A stretch of DNA of 64,000 bases from Stenotrophobium rhamnosiphilum (GCF_003052265.1 NZ_QANS01000003.1:186001-250000), one strand, 5' to 3'; positions 16,977-26,320 are shown, numbered from the stretch's first letter. A program made the numbers and translations. Notes: generated from the sequence alone by a model not told the origin.

Positions 16977-19900
16977 TTAGGCTGCTGCCCGATTATTGAT
17001 ATCGGAGAGTGTTGCGATGATCTTATCGGCTTCCGCGTCGTTGAAAACGCCGTCAATGCCTTGATGGTGTGCACTTGTGAACGGAGGCTCATACAGTTGT
17101 CCTGGGTCCATCACTCCGCTCTGCGTCAACTTCTCAATGATCATTTCAACAAAACGTATCTGATGGCTGTTGTAGCGAGCTGAGTCTAAGAACTGCCCGA
17201 AAGCATCCTTGGCTGCATTGCGATCCAACCCGACGAGGGAGCGGATAAAAACAGTCAGTGGCCGATCAGCGCCAAAGATCTGCTCGAATCGTTCACGGCT
17301 TTCTACAGCCTCAGATTCAAATACAAATCGCTCCAACTCAGCCAAGTCAGTCGGCGTCAGCGCTTTGTTGTGTTTGAGTTTGGCAATAACAATGTGGTTT
17401 TCGTTATCGCGGATATAGCGTTCTACTTTGCGACGGTACTGAGCGAGATTGATGCCAGTGCTGAAATTGGTCAGCGTGACTTCAGATGACGTACCAATCT
17501 CGTCGGTAAACGCGCTATACACCGGCTTGATCATATTGCGATCAATAAACTGAATCAGGCCGCGCATTTTTTTGCGTAATGCTTCAATCATCGGCAACGA
17601 AATGTCGCGCCAGTAATCTTCGGTTTGCACATCTTGAATCAAAGCAAGTTCAGCCTTCACGGCTGGAATACTGTCTTTCTTTTCGAGATCGCTCGCCAGA
17701 TCAATAATTCTGTCTCGATACGTCACAAAGCCGGGTGTTGAATTGATTAAGGCTAACTGCAGATTAAGGCACGTGAGATCAAACAGCTTGGCGGTTATGT
17801 GCTCTGACTCTTGTTCAGTTGGCAAACCTGCAACATGATCGCGAAGATTGATGAACGACATCTCGTCCAACTCTACCCAACTCTCGGCCTGCTTAAAGCG
17901 CGTTACATGCTCACGCTCAGTACGCACAATAAAGTTGTCGAGATTCATTGCTGCCACTTCAGTGTGAAGTAGTCCGGCTAAATTATTACGCAGTGTCGCT
18001 AGTGGATCATAAGACCCGCCTGCCTCTTGCTGACTACCTGTATTAGTTGATTCATGCTTAGGTAACGCAGCCAATAATTCCAAGCGCCGTTTAAACAAAC
18101 GCTTCTGCAAGGGCTCGGTAGCAGACGCAACAGCGCCTTTCGGGTTCTCGTTGAAATACTCAAAGTTGCCGCAGAAATCAAAGATAAAAAATTCAGATTT
18201 ATCTGCGCCCGGTCCAAACAAATCCGGACACAGGCGCGTGCCTCGGCCAATCATCTGCAGAAACTTGACCTTGCTGCGCACCGCTTTGAAGAACACAAGG
18301 TTCACAACCTCAGGCACGTCGATACCGGTATCGAGCATATCCACCGAAATCGCAATATGCGGGTTCTTGGCCTTGTTGCTGAAGTCATCAATCAAAGACT
18401 GTGCATAACTCACCGCGTGTGTAATCACGCGTGCAAACTCGCCTTTTAGGTGTGGGTAGTGATGATCAAAACGGCTGGCAATAAACTTTGCGTGCTCTTG
18501 ATTCACTGCAAAGATAATGGTCTTGCCTAGCTTGTCGCCGCCATCCACTTTCAGCCCGTGCTGCATTAAATGCTGCAGCATCAGATCAACCGTGCTTTCA
18601 TTGAAGAGCTGCTTATTCACCTCAGAGGCGAGCACTGCGTCTGGCGGCTGATCGTCTTCATGGTCGCCCCAATCAAGTGAATCCCAGTGCTCTCGCTCTT
18701 GCTGGCTCAGCTCGTTGTACTTAATGCCCTCACGCACAAACCTAATCGGCACAGAATGCGACTTAGGCGGCACCAGATAACCATCGGCAACTGCTTCTTC
18801 AAGACCATATGCATCGGTCGGCACACCAGTTTCAAGGCCGAACAGGTGATAGGTATCGTGATGCACCTCATCGCGCGGCGTTGCGGTAAGGCCAACGAGA
18901 TAGCTATCAAAGTATTTAAAGATTGCGCCGTACTTTTGGTACACGCTGCGGTGCGCTTCATCAATCACAATCAGATCAAAGTGGCCCACGCCATATTTGC
19001 GGCGGTCGCCTTCCATCTCTTCAATCAAACCCATCATCGTTGGATAGGTCGAAAGGTAAACGCGCCCTTGGCCATTTTTATCGGTCACCAAGTTCACCGG
19101 GCTGCTATCTGGCAAATGTGCCTTAAAGGCATTTGTCGCCTGCTTTACCAACGCCACGCGGTCAGCCAGAAACAGCACACGCTTAACCCAGTTGGCGCGC
19201 ATCAGCAGTTCAATTAAGGCAATGCTCATGCGCGTCTTGCCGGTGCCGGTGGCCATGGTCAGCAGGCCTGCACGTTTACCTTTGCTCAGGGTCTCCCCCA
19301 TCGACCGAATGGCACGCTGTTGGTAGCTGCGCTCAACAATGGTTTTGCTAATCGCCAAACCTTTAAGGTCGGTTTGCAGGCTGCGACGTTTAATCGCCAG
19401 CTCCAACTCTTCACGGCTGTAAAAACCTTGCACTTCACGCGGTGGCGCGCGTTGGTCATCCCACAACCAAGTGTGGTTTCCGTTGGAGTAGAAGATCAGC
19501 GGGCGCTGACCCTTCATTTGTTCCAAGCAATCGGCATAGAGCTTGGCTTGTTGACGGCCCACATCGGCATCTTTGAGCGTGCGCTTGGCCTCAACTACCG
19601 CCAGCGGTTTGCCGTCAGCACCCCACAGCACGTAATCAACGAAGCCTTCACTCTTTTCATTCGGCATACCAACAACGGGCACTTCAATGCCTGCTGTTTT
19701 GCCTAACTCCCAACCAGCTTCGCGCAGCAGCACATCAATAAAGTAACGGCGCGTATCCGCTTCGTTGTAGTCGTGATGGTCAGGTACCTTAATGCTCGCA
19801 GCCTTGGCTTGTGCCAGCTCTGCGCGCACAGCGGCGAGATCTGCATTGACCTTGGCCAGCAGCGCTTCACGCTCGGCGAGCGTGGCGGCCTGTTCGGCAA

Positions 19901-20459
19901 TGGCGGCTTCACGCACTTCTAAGGTTTTATGTTGTGCGTCAATCTGCTGCTTAAACTGTGCTTCTTGCTTCTTTAGCTCATCGCGTGTCAGCGCCTGCAT
20001 CGCCTCTTTGGCTTCATCGGCTCGCACCAGCTTGGGGATTCGATTGGCGTCAAAGGTAGCTTCAATCGATTTGGGATCACTTGCCCGTGTATACGTGCGC
20101 GCCAGCCAAAACAAAATATGAAACAACTCTCGCACCAGATTTTGCGCATCACCTGAGCCGATAAATTGACTGGAATGTACGGCCTGGTTGCCAACCTTCT
20201 GAATCAGTCTCGCTTTTTGCAGAATCGGCGGCGGTAATAACTCTTCAAAATCTGAGGCCGTGAGTAGCGCATTGAGGCTGCGGTCATACGGCATGCGTAG
20301 ATCGCGGTCGTGTTCGTACAACCAATGAACCGCCTGTTCCAACGCAAAGCGGGTGCGCATGCAAGATGCACGGGAATCAGAATGAACCAGTTGCTCCGCA
20401 CCCTTAGCTGGTTCGAGCAGCGTTTTGAATTCAGGGTGGAGATACTGGAAGTTAGTCAT
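16977..20459 (-). CDS. hsdR: Type I restriction endonuclease subunit R
   Basis: The 1160-residue protein has an N-terminal DUF4145-like region (1-125), a coiled coil (about 160-225), a PD-(D/E)xK nuclease core (Asp275, Glu290, Lys292 in VVEAK), and a superfamily 2 motor with Walker A ATGTGKT (403-409) and the DEAH box IDEAHRS. HsdR moves DNA past the HsdM-HsdS complex and cuts unmethylated DNA far from the recognition site. All key residues are present, so it looks functional. It is the last gene of the hsdM-hsdS-hsdR operon and starts three bases after hsdS. Confidence 0.95.
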   Translation of the reverse strand: MTNFQYLHPEFKTLLEPAKGAEQLVHSDSRASCMRTRFALEQAVHWLYEHDRDLRMPYDRSLNALLTASDFEELLPPPILQKARLIQKVGNQAVHSSQFIGSGDAQNLVRELFHILFWLARTYTRASDPKSIEATFDANRIPKLVRADEAKEAMQALTRDELKKQEAQFKQQIDAQHKTLEVREAAIAEQAATLAEREALLAKVNADLAAVRAELAQAKAASIKVPDHHDYNEADTRRYFIDVLLREAGWELGKTAGIEVPVVGMPNEKSEGFVDYVLWGADGKPLAVVEAKRTLKDADVGRQQAKLYADCLEQMKGQRPLIFYSNGNHTWLWDDQRAPPREVQGFYSREELELAIKRRSLQTDLKGLAISKTIVERSYQQRAIRSMGETLSKGKRAGLLTMATGTGKTRMSIALIELLMRANWVKRVLFLADRVALVKQATNAFKAHLPDSSPVNLVTDKNGQGRVYLSTYPTMMGLIEEMEGDRRKYGVGHFDLIVIDEAHRSVYQKYGAIFKYFDSYLVGLTATPRDEVHHDTYHLFGLETGVPTDAYGLEEAVADGYLVPPKSHSVPIRFVREGIKYNELSQQEREHWDSLDWGDHEDDQPPDAVLASEVNKQLFNESTVDLMLQHLMQHGLKVDGGDKLGKTIIFAVNQEHAKFIASRFDHHYPHLKGEFARVITHAVSYAQSLIDDFSNKAKNPHIAISVDMLDTGIDVPEVVNLVFFKAVRSKVKFLQMIGRGTRLCPDLFGPGADKSEFFIFDFCGNFEYFNENPKGAVASATEPLQKRLFKRRLELLAALPKHESTNTGSQQEAGGSYDPLATLRNNLAGLLHTEVAAMNLDNFIVRTEREHVTRFKQAESWVELDEMSFINLRDHVAGLPTEQESEHITAKLFDLTCLNLQLALINSTPGFVTYRDRIIDLASDLEKKDSIPAVKAELALIQDVQTEDYWRDISLPMIEALRKKMRGLIQFIDRNMIKPVYSAFTDEIGTSSEVTLTNFSTGINLAQYRRKVERYIRDNENHIVIAKLKHNKALTPTDLAELERFVFESEAVESRERFEQIFGADRPLTVFIRSLVGLDRNAAKDAFGQFLDSARYNSHQIRFVEMIIEKLTQSGVMDPGQLYEPPFTSAHHQGIDGVFNDAEADKIIATLSDINNRAAA

Positions 20460-20462
20460 GGA

Positions 20463-21560
20463 TTAAAGATTGCCTTGGAATGCCTGTTGCTGCAAAGCAG
20501 CAAACTGTAAATCCGACTTGAGCAGCTGATTTGTCATCTGCACCTGAGACGCCCTTACTTTGGCGATCACCGACAGATATTTTTCTTGTACGGCTTGCGA
20601 CGGCATTAGTACCTCAAGAGATCGAAGATCATTGAAGTTCAACCCAGCTTTTACAGCTGACCTATTCAATTTCTGGAACTGCTGTTGGCCGCCAGAACTT
20701 GCAAGGAAATGTGAGACGAAAGCCGGATTGACGTCGACAAGACGAAGTATCGCGATGTGCTGATTAATATGTGCGCGCCCGATGTCGGTTGGAACCACTG
20801 CTGTACGGCCTAGATCTGCAGTAATACTGACCAGCACATCGCCGGGCTGAACCAAAGTTCGTCGTGCCTCAGCAGAATCCGGAGGATTTACGAATGCGCA
20901 GTCTTCCATGTCTAGTTCACCACCGACTAGATTCTGAATTCGAATAAACAGCGCTCCCGATTCTGAATAGTGCGCCGCCCAGCCGCGCGAGCCACTCGTA
21001 ATAAAGGAAGCAAGTTCGCCGATGGTAGCCTTCGGCCAACCTTTAGGATTCGTGACCGGGTCGCCGAACATGTCGAGGAACACTGACTGCAAAAGCTGAT
21101 CGAGCTTGGCGATGGCTTCGCGGCGCTTGGCGCGTAGCGCGTCAGCCTTGTCCAGAATCGCTGCGATGCGGCGTTGTTCCGGAAGGGGTGGTACTGGGAC
21201 CAGTTCACGATGCACGACGTTGCGATTTAGCGTCGGAACGCCCGTGCCTTCGTGGTACTGTTCAAGGCGCATTTGTCGTAGTAGCCAATAGATGTAGCGT
21301 GGCTCATTACCGTGAAAATTCTTCACGTACAGCGACGTATTAAGCGGCCAGTACGGACCCTCTGAGTAGTGAACCTTGCCAATGCTTCCGCTTCTTCCGG
21401 TCACGACTCCTGGACCGCGGGCTTGGTGCTCAGCATGAAATCCAACTATGCCGTTGGCAGCGAAAATCGGAACGGTGCCATCCCGTCTGTCCTGAACCGG
21501 CAGATCGTATCCACGCTGGAGCGTTGCAACTGCTTCTAATGGTCTCTGCTCCCAATTCAA
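20463..21560 (-). CDS. hsdS: Type I restriction-modification specificity subunit S
   Basis: The 365-residue protein has two target-recognition domains (about 1-125 and 175-310), each followed by a conserved helical spacer. The first spacer carries PLPEQRRIAAILDKADALRAKRREA. HsdS decides which two-part DNA sequence is methylated and cut. The length is on the short side but both domains are present, and there is no frameshift. The start overlaps the hsdM stop by four bases. The target sequence cannot be predicted from the protein by eye. Confidence 0.93.
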   Translation of the reverse strand: MNWEQRPLEAVATLQRGYDLPVQDRRDGTVPIFAANGIVGFHAEHQARGPGVVTGRSGSIGKVHYSEGPYWPLNTSLYVKNFHGNEPRYIYWLLRQMRLEQYHEGTGVPTLNRNVVHRELVPVPPLPEQRRIAAILDKADALRAKRREAIAKLDQLLQSVFLDMFGDPVTNPKGWPKATIGELASFITSGSRGWAAHYSESGALFIRIQNLVGGELDMEDCAFVNPPDSAEARRTLVQPGDVLVSITADLGRTAVVPTDIGRAHINQHIAILRLVDVNPAFVSHFLASSGGQQQFQKLNRSAVKAGLNFNDLRSLEVLMPSQAVQEKYLSVIAKVRASQVQMTNQLLKSDLQFAALQQQAFQGNL

Positions 21561-23032
21561 GACAGCATCCCCTCCAACTCCTCCATTCCCTTCAGAATCT
21601 CTACCTCCAGCGCCTTTAGCTCCGCCAGAATCTTCTTCGGCGATTCGTGCTGCACCTCAGCATAGACAATCTGCTTGTAGCGGTTAATGGACAGGTCGTA
21701 GTCATTGCCGGCGATCTCGGCCTTAGGTACGAGGAAACTCCGCTCTGTGCGCGTACGGCCAATTTCGGCGCTGCGGTGAGTCCAGCGTTGCAGGATGTCA
21801 GGCAGGTTGTTGGTCTGGGAATTCGAGGCATCGAGCGGGGCGCGCTTATCGTCCAGCGAGTAGCCGTCTGCCTTCATATCGTAGAACCAGACGTTATCCG
21901 TGCCGCCGGAGTCGGTGCGGGTAAAGAACAGGATGGCGGTAGAGACGCCAGCATAAGGCTTGAATACGCCGGAGGGCATGGAGACGATGCCGTCCAGCTT
22001 GTGGTCTTCAACAATGGCACGGCGCAGCGTTTTGTGCGCCTTGCTGGAGCCGAACAACACGCCGTCTGGCACGATGACGGCGGCGCGGCCGCCGGGCTTG
22101 AGCAGGCGCAGAAACAGGGCGAGAAACAGCAGCTCAGTCTTTTTGGTTTTGACAACCGTCAGCAAATCTTTGGCTGTACTTTCGTAATCAAGACTACCTG
22201 CGAACGGCGGGTTGGCGAGGATGAGGCTGAACTGGCCTTCTACCCCGGCGTGGCCTTCGCTTAAGGAATCACGGTTTTCGATGGCGGGGCTTTCTACGCC
22301 ATGCAGCAGCATGTTCATGCTGCCGACGCGCAGCATGGTGTTGTCAAAGTCAAAACCGTGAAAGGTTTCGGTGTTGAAGCGTTGCGTGCTGGCTTTGTCC
22401 TTATAAATTTCCGATTCGTGCTGGGCTTGCAGGTATTCGGCGGCGGCAACGAGGAAGCCCGCAGTACCGCAGGCGGGATCACAGATGGTGTCGTTAGGCT
22501 TGGGCGCCATCATGTCCACCATCAACTTGATGATGTGGCGCGGGGTGCGAAACTGGCCGTTCTGCCCAGCGCTGGCAATTTTGCCTAGCATGTATTCGTA
22601 GAGATCGCCCTTGGTGTCGCGGTCCTCCATCGGGATAGCATCGAGCAGGTCCACCACCTTGGCCAGAAGTGCTGGTGTGGGGATGGTGAAACGCGCATCT
22701 TTCATGTGCGTGGCATAGGTACTGCCTTCCCCCAGGGTTTTAATGAAGGGGAAAACCTTATCTGCGACCATGGCGTACATGGCCTTGGGGTCGCCCATTT
22801 GGCGGAACACCGACCAACGCAGTTTTTCTTGCGCGGGTGTGAACACGGGCTTTTCGATGGCGCGCTTCAGGCGGTTGGCTTTCTTCTCCTGCACGGTGTG
22901 CAGCTCATCCAGACGCTTGATGAAAAGCAGATAGGTCATCTGCTCAATGATTTCCATCGGGTTGGCGATACCGCCGCTCCAGAACGCATCCCAGATGCGA
23001 TCAACCTGACTTTTGATTTCCCCGGTGATCAT
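21557..23032 (-). CDS. hsdM: Type I restriction-modification DNA methyltransferase subunit M
   Basis: The 491-residue protein has the helical HsdM N-terminus (1-150), the SAM-binding motif DPACGTAGFL (185-194) and the catalytic N6-adenine methylase motif NPPF (274-277). With HsdS it methylates adenines at the host recognition sites and protects them from HsdR. It is the first gene of the operon; its promoter should lie in the 418-base region upstream that also holds the 42-bp repeats and serves the divergent fic gene. Confidence 0.96.
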   Translation of the reverse strand: MITGEIKSQVDRIWDAFWSGGIANPMEIIEQMTYLLFIKRLDELHTVQEKKANRLKRAIEKPVFTPAQEKLRWSVFRQMGDPKAMYAMVADKVFPFIKTLGEGSTYATHMKDARFTIPTPALLAKVVDLLDAIPMEDRDTKGDLYEYMLGKIASAGQNGQFRTPRHIIKLMVDMMAPKPNDTICDPACGTAGFLVAAAEYLQAQHESEIYKDKASTQRFNTETFHGFDFDNTMLRVGSMNMLLHGVESPAIENRDSLSEGHAGVEGQFSLILANPPFAGSLDYESTAKDLLTVVKTKKTELLFLALFLRLLKPGGRAAVIVPDGVLFGSSKAHKTLRRAIVEDHKLDGIVSMPSGVFKPYAGVSTAILFFTRTDSGGTDNVWFYDMKADGYSLDDKRAPLDASNSQTNNLPDILQRWTHRSAEIGRTRTERSFLVPKAEIAGNDYDLSINRYKQIVYAEVQHESPKKILAELKALEVEILKGMEELEGMLS

Positions 23033-23124
23033 GCGTACAGCCCCAGTTTTAAATAGTTATTTTTGATTTCTTTTGGATTGTGCAGCAAAACGATCATTTT
23101 CAGGCAATTCAAAAACATTAATTA

Positions 23125-23232
23125 TTGATTTTCGTAAAAGGCTTGGTAACAGTCCGTTTTTGATTTGATGCCGTGGCGCGGTTGTATCGAACCTGAGCGA
23201 AACATATATATGGCTTTGAATGGCACACGCCA
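23125..23232 (-). pseudogene. Remnant of an NAD(P)-binding oxidoreductase gene
   Basis: Translation of this stretch gives a 36-residue segment containing PFKAIYMFRSGSIQPRHGIK, which matches PFKAAYMFRPGMIQPLHGIK of the intact oxidoreductase at 24559-25218. About 23 of 36 residues are identical by my count. The fragment has no start, and the sequence around it does not continue the match. It is in the same orientation as the intact gene, with fic between them. The identity is too low for a recent duplication, so it is probably the decayed end of a paralogue left when the restriction-Fic block arrived. Confidence 0.65.
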
Positions 23233-23336
23233 CGCTGGGCTTCGCAAGAAACAAATGGAGCCAGACTCATCCATGTCCTTAAACCGTAAGCCTCTGCGTT
23301 TGGCATGGGGCAATCCCTGAGCATTTCTGGCTAAAT

Positions 23337-23438
23337 CTATACATGTCGAATTTAACATGTATAGAAAAGTGGCATTATCTATACATGTCCCATGAAACAT
23401 GTATAGAAAAATGGCATTATCTATACACGTTATCTGCC
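23337..23438. repeat. 42-bp tandem repeats, each with a palindrome: probable operator array
   Basis: The palindrome CTATACATGT-N8-ACATGTATAG occurs perfectly at 23337-23364 and again at 23379-23406. A third, degraded copy starts at 23421 (CTATACACGT). The starts are exactly 42 bases apart, four turns of the DNA helix, and the linkers between palindromes are nearly identical (GAAAA-x-TGGCATTAT). Equal phasing of palindromes directly before fic is what one expects of binding sites for a dimeric repressor. The winged-helix domain of Fic itself is the closest candidate regulator. Confidence 0.85.
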
Positions 23439-23450
23439 AGATGTTCATAA

Positions 23451-24542
23451 ATGAGTACTTATTCGCCACCCAAGTCACTCTTACAGGCCATTGACCCGGC
23501 CCGGTTTGAGACCCCGGCTGTGCTGAAGAAGCTGATCACTGCCAATCGCCAGCTTGCTGAACTCAAAGGCGTGGCTGCCTCTATTCCTAATCAGGGCATC
23601 CTCATCAGCACCCTCGGCCTGCAAGAGGCTAAGGAAAGTTCAGCCATTGAGAATATTGTCACTACGCATGACGAACTGTTCCGTGATGCCTCACCAGAGG
23701 CACCGGGCAGCGCTGCGGCCAAAGAAGTGCGGCTGTATGCGCACGCTTTGCAGATCGGCTTTTCAGCAGTTCAGGAAACTGGGTTGCTCACAGGCAATCA
23801 CATTCAAGAGATTCAAGCTGTCTTGGAGCAAAGCCGTACGGGTTATCGCAAGGTAGCTGGCACCACGCTCAAAGATGGCGCGGGTCGCGTCATTTATACG
23901 CCACCGTCACCAGAGCTGTTGCCGGATCTGATGGGCGATCTTGAACGCTTCATTAATGACAACTCATTGTTCGATGCCGACCCGCTAGTGAAGATGGCAC
24001 TGATTCATCATCAGTTTGAAAGCATTCATCCGTTTTATGACGGCAATGGACGCACAGGGCGCATCATCAATGTGCTTTATCTCGTGAAGGAAAAGCTGCT
24101 GGATATTCCGGTGCTCTACCTGAGTCGTGCGATTGTGGGCAGCAAGGCGGATTACTACAGCAAGCTACAGGCTGTACGTGAACGTGATGCTTGGGAAGAG
24201 TGGGTGTTGTACATGCTCGACGCCGTGGAGAAAACTGCAGCTGAAGGCATCACCACCATTCAGGGCATCAAGAGTCTACTGCTGGAATATAAGCATCGTA
24301 TTCGCGAGAAACATCGCTTCTACAGTCAAGATCTCATCAACAATCTGTTTTCGTTTCCGTACACCAAGATCGACTTTGTTCAGCATGACCTTAAAGTTTC
24401 GCGCCTGACCGCTACGCGTTATCTGGATGCGTTGGCGGATGATGGTCTGCTGCGCAAGAGCAAGCTCGGACGAAACAATTACTACATCAATGAGCCGCTG
24501 TTCCGCATTCTCACTGGGGAAGCACCGCCTGTGGGCGAGTAG
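23451..24542 (+). CDS. Fic family protein (probable AMPylase) with C-terminal winged helix
   Basis: The 363-residue protein has a Fic N-terminal domain with the inhibitory motif SSAIEN (63-68; pattern S/T-x-x-x-E-G/N), and a Fic core with the intact catalytic motif HPFYDGNGRTGR (193-204). Fic enzymes usually transfer AMP from ATP to a hydroxyl of a target protein; the inhibitory glutamate keeps them off. Residues about 290-360 look like a winged-helix DNA-binding domain, which suggests self-regulation through the palindromes upstream. Fic genes are often found with type I restriction systems, as here. The target is unknown. Confidence 0.92.
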   Translation: MSTYSPPKSLLQAIDPARFETPAVLKKLITANRQLAELKGVAASIPNQGILISTLGLQEAKESSAIENIVTTHDELFRDASPEAPGSAAAKEVRLYAHALQIGFSAVQETGLLTGNHIQEIQAVLEQSRTGYRKVAGTTLKDGAGRVIYTPPSPELLPDLMGDLERFINDNSLFDADPLVKMALIHHQFESIHPFYDGNGRTGRIINVLYLVKEKLLDIPVLYLSRAIVGSKADYYSKLQAVRERDAWEEWVLYMLDAVEKTAAEGITTIQGIKSLLLEYKHRIREKHRFYSQDLINNLFSFPYTKIDFVQHDLKVSRLTATRYLDALADDGLLRKSKLGRNNYYINEPLFRILTGEAPPVGE

Positions 24543-24558
24543 TGAAGTCGACAAGCAC

Positions 24559-25218
24559 TCAATACGTGCTGATGTCTGCTGCTTCCAACACAGGGCGAGA
24601 CGCTCCATCGCGCGCGACTTTAATCATTGCGCGACCTACTTGCTCTGTCGTGGTGATGGCACTCGGTGCCATCGCTTTAATCAGCGGCAGCAATGGCACG
24701 GTGACCGCGTAAATCGCGCGATACAAACCCGTTTTGGATTTGATGCCATGCAACGGTTGAATCATGCCCGGCCTGAACATATAGGCTGCTTTGAATGGCA
24801 AGCGCAGCAATGCGTTTTCAGTTTTGCCTTTCACGCGCGCCCACATGCTGCGGCCGCGTTCGCTGCTGTCGGTGCCCATACCGGTGACATATACAAACGT
24901 CATCTGCGGATTCAGTCGCGACAAAGTTTGTGCGGCGGCGAGAGTAAGGTCGTAAGTGATGCGATGGTACTGCGCTTCGCTCATGCCAGAAGCTGATACG
25001 CCGAGGCAGAAGAAGCAAGCGTCGTATCCCGACAACTCGCTTTCAATCGCACTGTAGTTATAGAGATCTGCGTGAACCAGATTGTTTAACTTGGAATGGG
25101 TTTGCTCGAGTGCTGTGCGTCCAACGGAAAGTACTGACTCCACTCCGTTATCCAACAGACATTCACGCAGAACACCTTGCCCCACCATGCCGGTAGCGCC
25201 GAACAGAATTACTTTCAT
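24559..25218 (-). CDS. NAD(P)-binding oxidoreductase, atypical short-chain dehydrogenase
   Basis: The 219-residue protein starts with a Rossmann nucleotide-binding motif GATGMVGQGV (8-17), and residues to about 140 follow the pattern of NAD(P)H-binding epimerase-like proteins (FCLGVS, FVYVTGMG). The usual YxxxK catalytic pair is not obvious. The substrate is unknown. It converges with fic (16 bases between stops) and may form an operon with the crotonase gene upstream (32 bases). A decayed relative of its C-terminal part lies at 23125-23232. Confidence 0.82.
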   Translation of the reverse strand: MKVILFGATGMVGQGVLRECLLDNGVESVLSVGRTALEQTHSKLNNLVHADLYNYSAIESELSGYDACFFCLGVSASGMSEAQYHRITYDLTLAAAQTLSRLNPQMTFVYVTGMGTDSSERGRSMWARVKGKTENALLRLPFKAAYMFRPGMIQPLHGIKSKTGLYRAIYAVTVPLLPLIKAMAPSAITTTEQVGRAMIKVARDGASRPVLEAADISTY

Positions 25219-25250
25219 ATCTTGCGCTCCGGCTTGATGAGTTGAAGGAC

Positions 25251-26132
25251 TTACTTGGCCCAGTCCTTATAGAAGGACGGCATATCGCTCGACACTTTCG
25301 CTTTGAAATCCGGTGCACGCTTTTCGAGGAAGGACTTCACGCCTTCTTTGCCGTCTTGTTGGCTGGCGTAGAAGATGGCGAGTGAATCGACCTTGTGTGC
25401 ATCCATCGGATGCGGCTGTGCGGAGTTGCGGTACATCATCTGACGCGTGAGGGCGATGCCGACTGGTGATTTGTTGTCGACGAAACGACGCGCGAGTTTG
25501 TAGGCTTCGGGCAGCAGTTGATCTGGTGCAACGACTGCACGCACCAAGCCACCGCGCTTGGCTTCTTCTGCGTCGAAGATGTCTGCGCTGTAGTTCCACT
25601 CCAATGCTTGTTCGATGCCGACGATGCGTGGCAGGAACCAGGTTGAGCAGGCTTCTGGCGTGATGCCGATTTTGCCGAAGACAAAACCGATGCGAGCTTT
25701 TTCTGATGCGAGGCGGAAGTCCATCGCACAGATCATGGTTGCGCCGATGCCGACTGCTGCGCCGTTGATGGCAGCAATCACTGGTTTGGTGCAATTAAAG
25801 ATAGAGAGAGTGACGCGGCCGCCGGTGTCACGCACGCCTTCATGAATCGCAAGATCGTCTTGACGCTCTGCCATATCTTTCAGCGTTGGCTTCTGTGATT
25901 CATCGAGACCAAACACATTGCCCGAACGCGTGAGGTCCATGCCTGCACAAAACGCTTTGCCTGCGCCGGTGACGACGATCGCGCGCACGGCGTCATCAAC
26001 GCTTGCACGATTAAATGCGTCGACGAGTTCATTCGCCATTTCGACGGTGAATGAATTCATCTGCTCAGGACGATTGAGCGTGAGGGTGAGGATGCTGTCG
26101 CTGACGGACCAGTTGAGGGTGTTGTAGTTCAT
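25251..26132 (-). CDS. Enoyl-CoA hydratase/isomerase (crotonase) family protein
   Basis: The 293-residue protein has the crotonase fold signatures: AFCAGMDLTR (oxyanion hole region, about 61-70), and KPVIAAINGAAVGIGATM near 115-132. The family hydrates or isomerises enoyl-CoA esters in fatty-acid or aromatic degradation. The exact substrate cannot be told. The start at 26132 has only a weak ribosome-binding site (GAGA). It precedes the NAD-binding oxidoreductase gene in the same direction, and both lie near the fatty-acid desaturase locus. Confidence 0.9.
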   Translation of the reverse strand: MNYNTLNWSVSDSILTLTLNRPEQMNSFTVEMANELVDAFNRASVDDAVRAIVVTGAGKAFCAGMDLTRSGNVFGLDESQKPTLKDMAERQDDLAIHEGVRDTGGRVTLSIFNCTKPVIAAINGAAVGIGATMICAMDFRLASEKARIGFVFGKIGITPEACSTWFLPRIVGIEQALEWNYSADIFDAEEAKRGGLVRAVVAPDQLLPEAYKLARRFVDNKSPVGIALTRQMMYRNSAQPHPMDAHKVDSLAIFYASQQDGKEGVKSFLEKRAPDFKAKVSSDMPSFYKDWAK

Positions 26133-26219
26133 GTTGGCTGTCTCAATGTTGTGTTGATTCGCGTGGGACGCGCTGAGGACATATTACAAGCTCGCCCATC
26201 TGTACTAATTTTATTCGTC

Positions 26220-26299
26220 GTCATGCTCGCGTAGGCGGGAAGCAAGTGTGTTGCAAGCTATTAAAAGAAGAACTGGATTCCCGCCTGCGCGGGAATGAC
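26220..26299. repeat. Imperfect inverted repeat, dispersed-repeat type
   Basis: GTCATGCTCGCGTAGGCGGGAA at 26220-26241 is nearly complementary to the segment at 26278-26299 that begins TTCCCGCCTGCGCGGGAATG. The arms lie 36 bases apart between the crotonase and repressor genes. The arms resemble intergenic repeats common in beta- and gammaproteobacteria. A second GACAAGCAACT copy follows at once (26296 and 26311), a small tandem duplication. Confidence 0.65.
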
Positions 26300-26320
26300 A
26301 AGCAACTAATGACAAGCAAC

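Larger units (their letters stand above)
23033..23450. promoter_or_regulatory. Divergent control region between hsdM and fic
   Basis: This 418-base region must hold the promoters of the hsdMSR operon (minus strand) and of fic (plus strand). It contains the oxidoreductase remnant at 23125-23232 and the palindromic 42-bp repeats at 23337-23438, which end only 12 bases before the fic start. Apart from these I see no gene in it. The part next to hsdM (23040-23130) is AT-rich and fits a promoter. Confidence 0.6.

Noticed and set aside
23337-23438. 42-bp repeats as a CRISPR array
   Set aside because: Repeats are themselves palindromic and contiguous, with conserved rather than variable linkers, and there are no cas genes; an operator array fits better.
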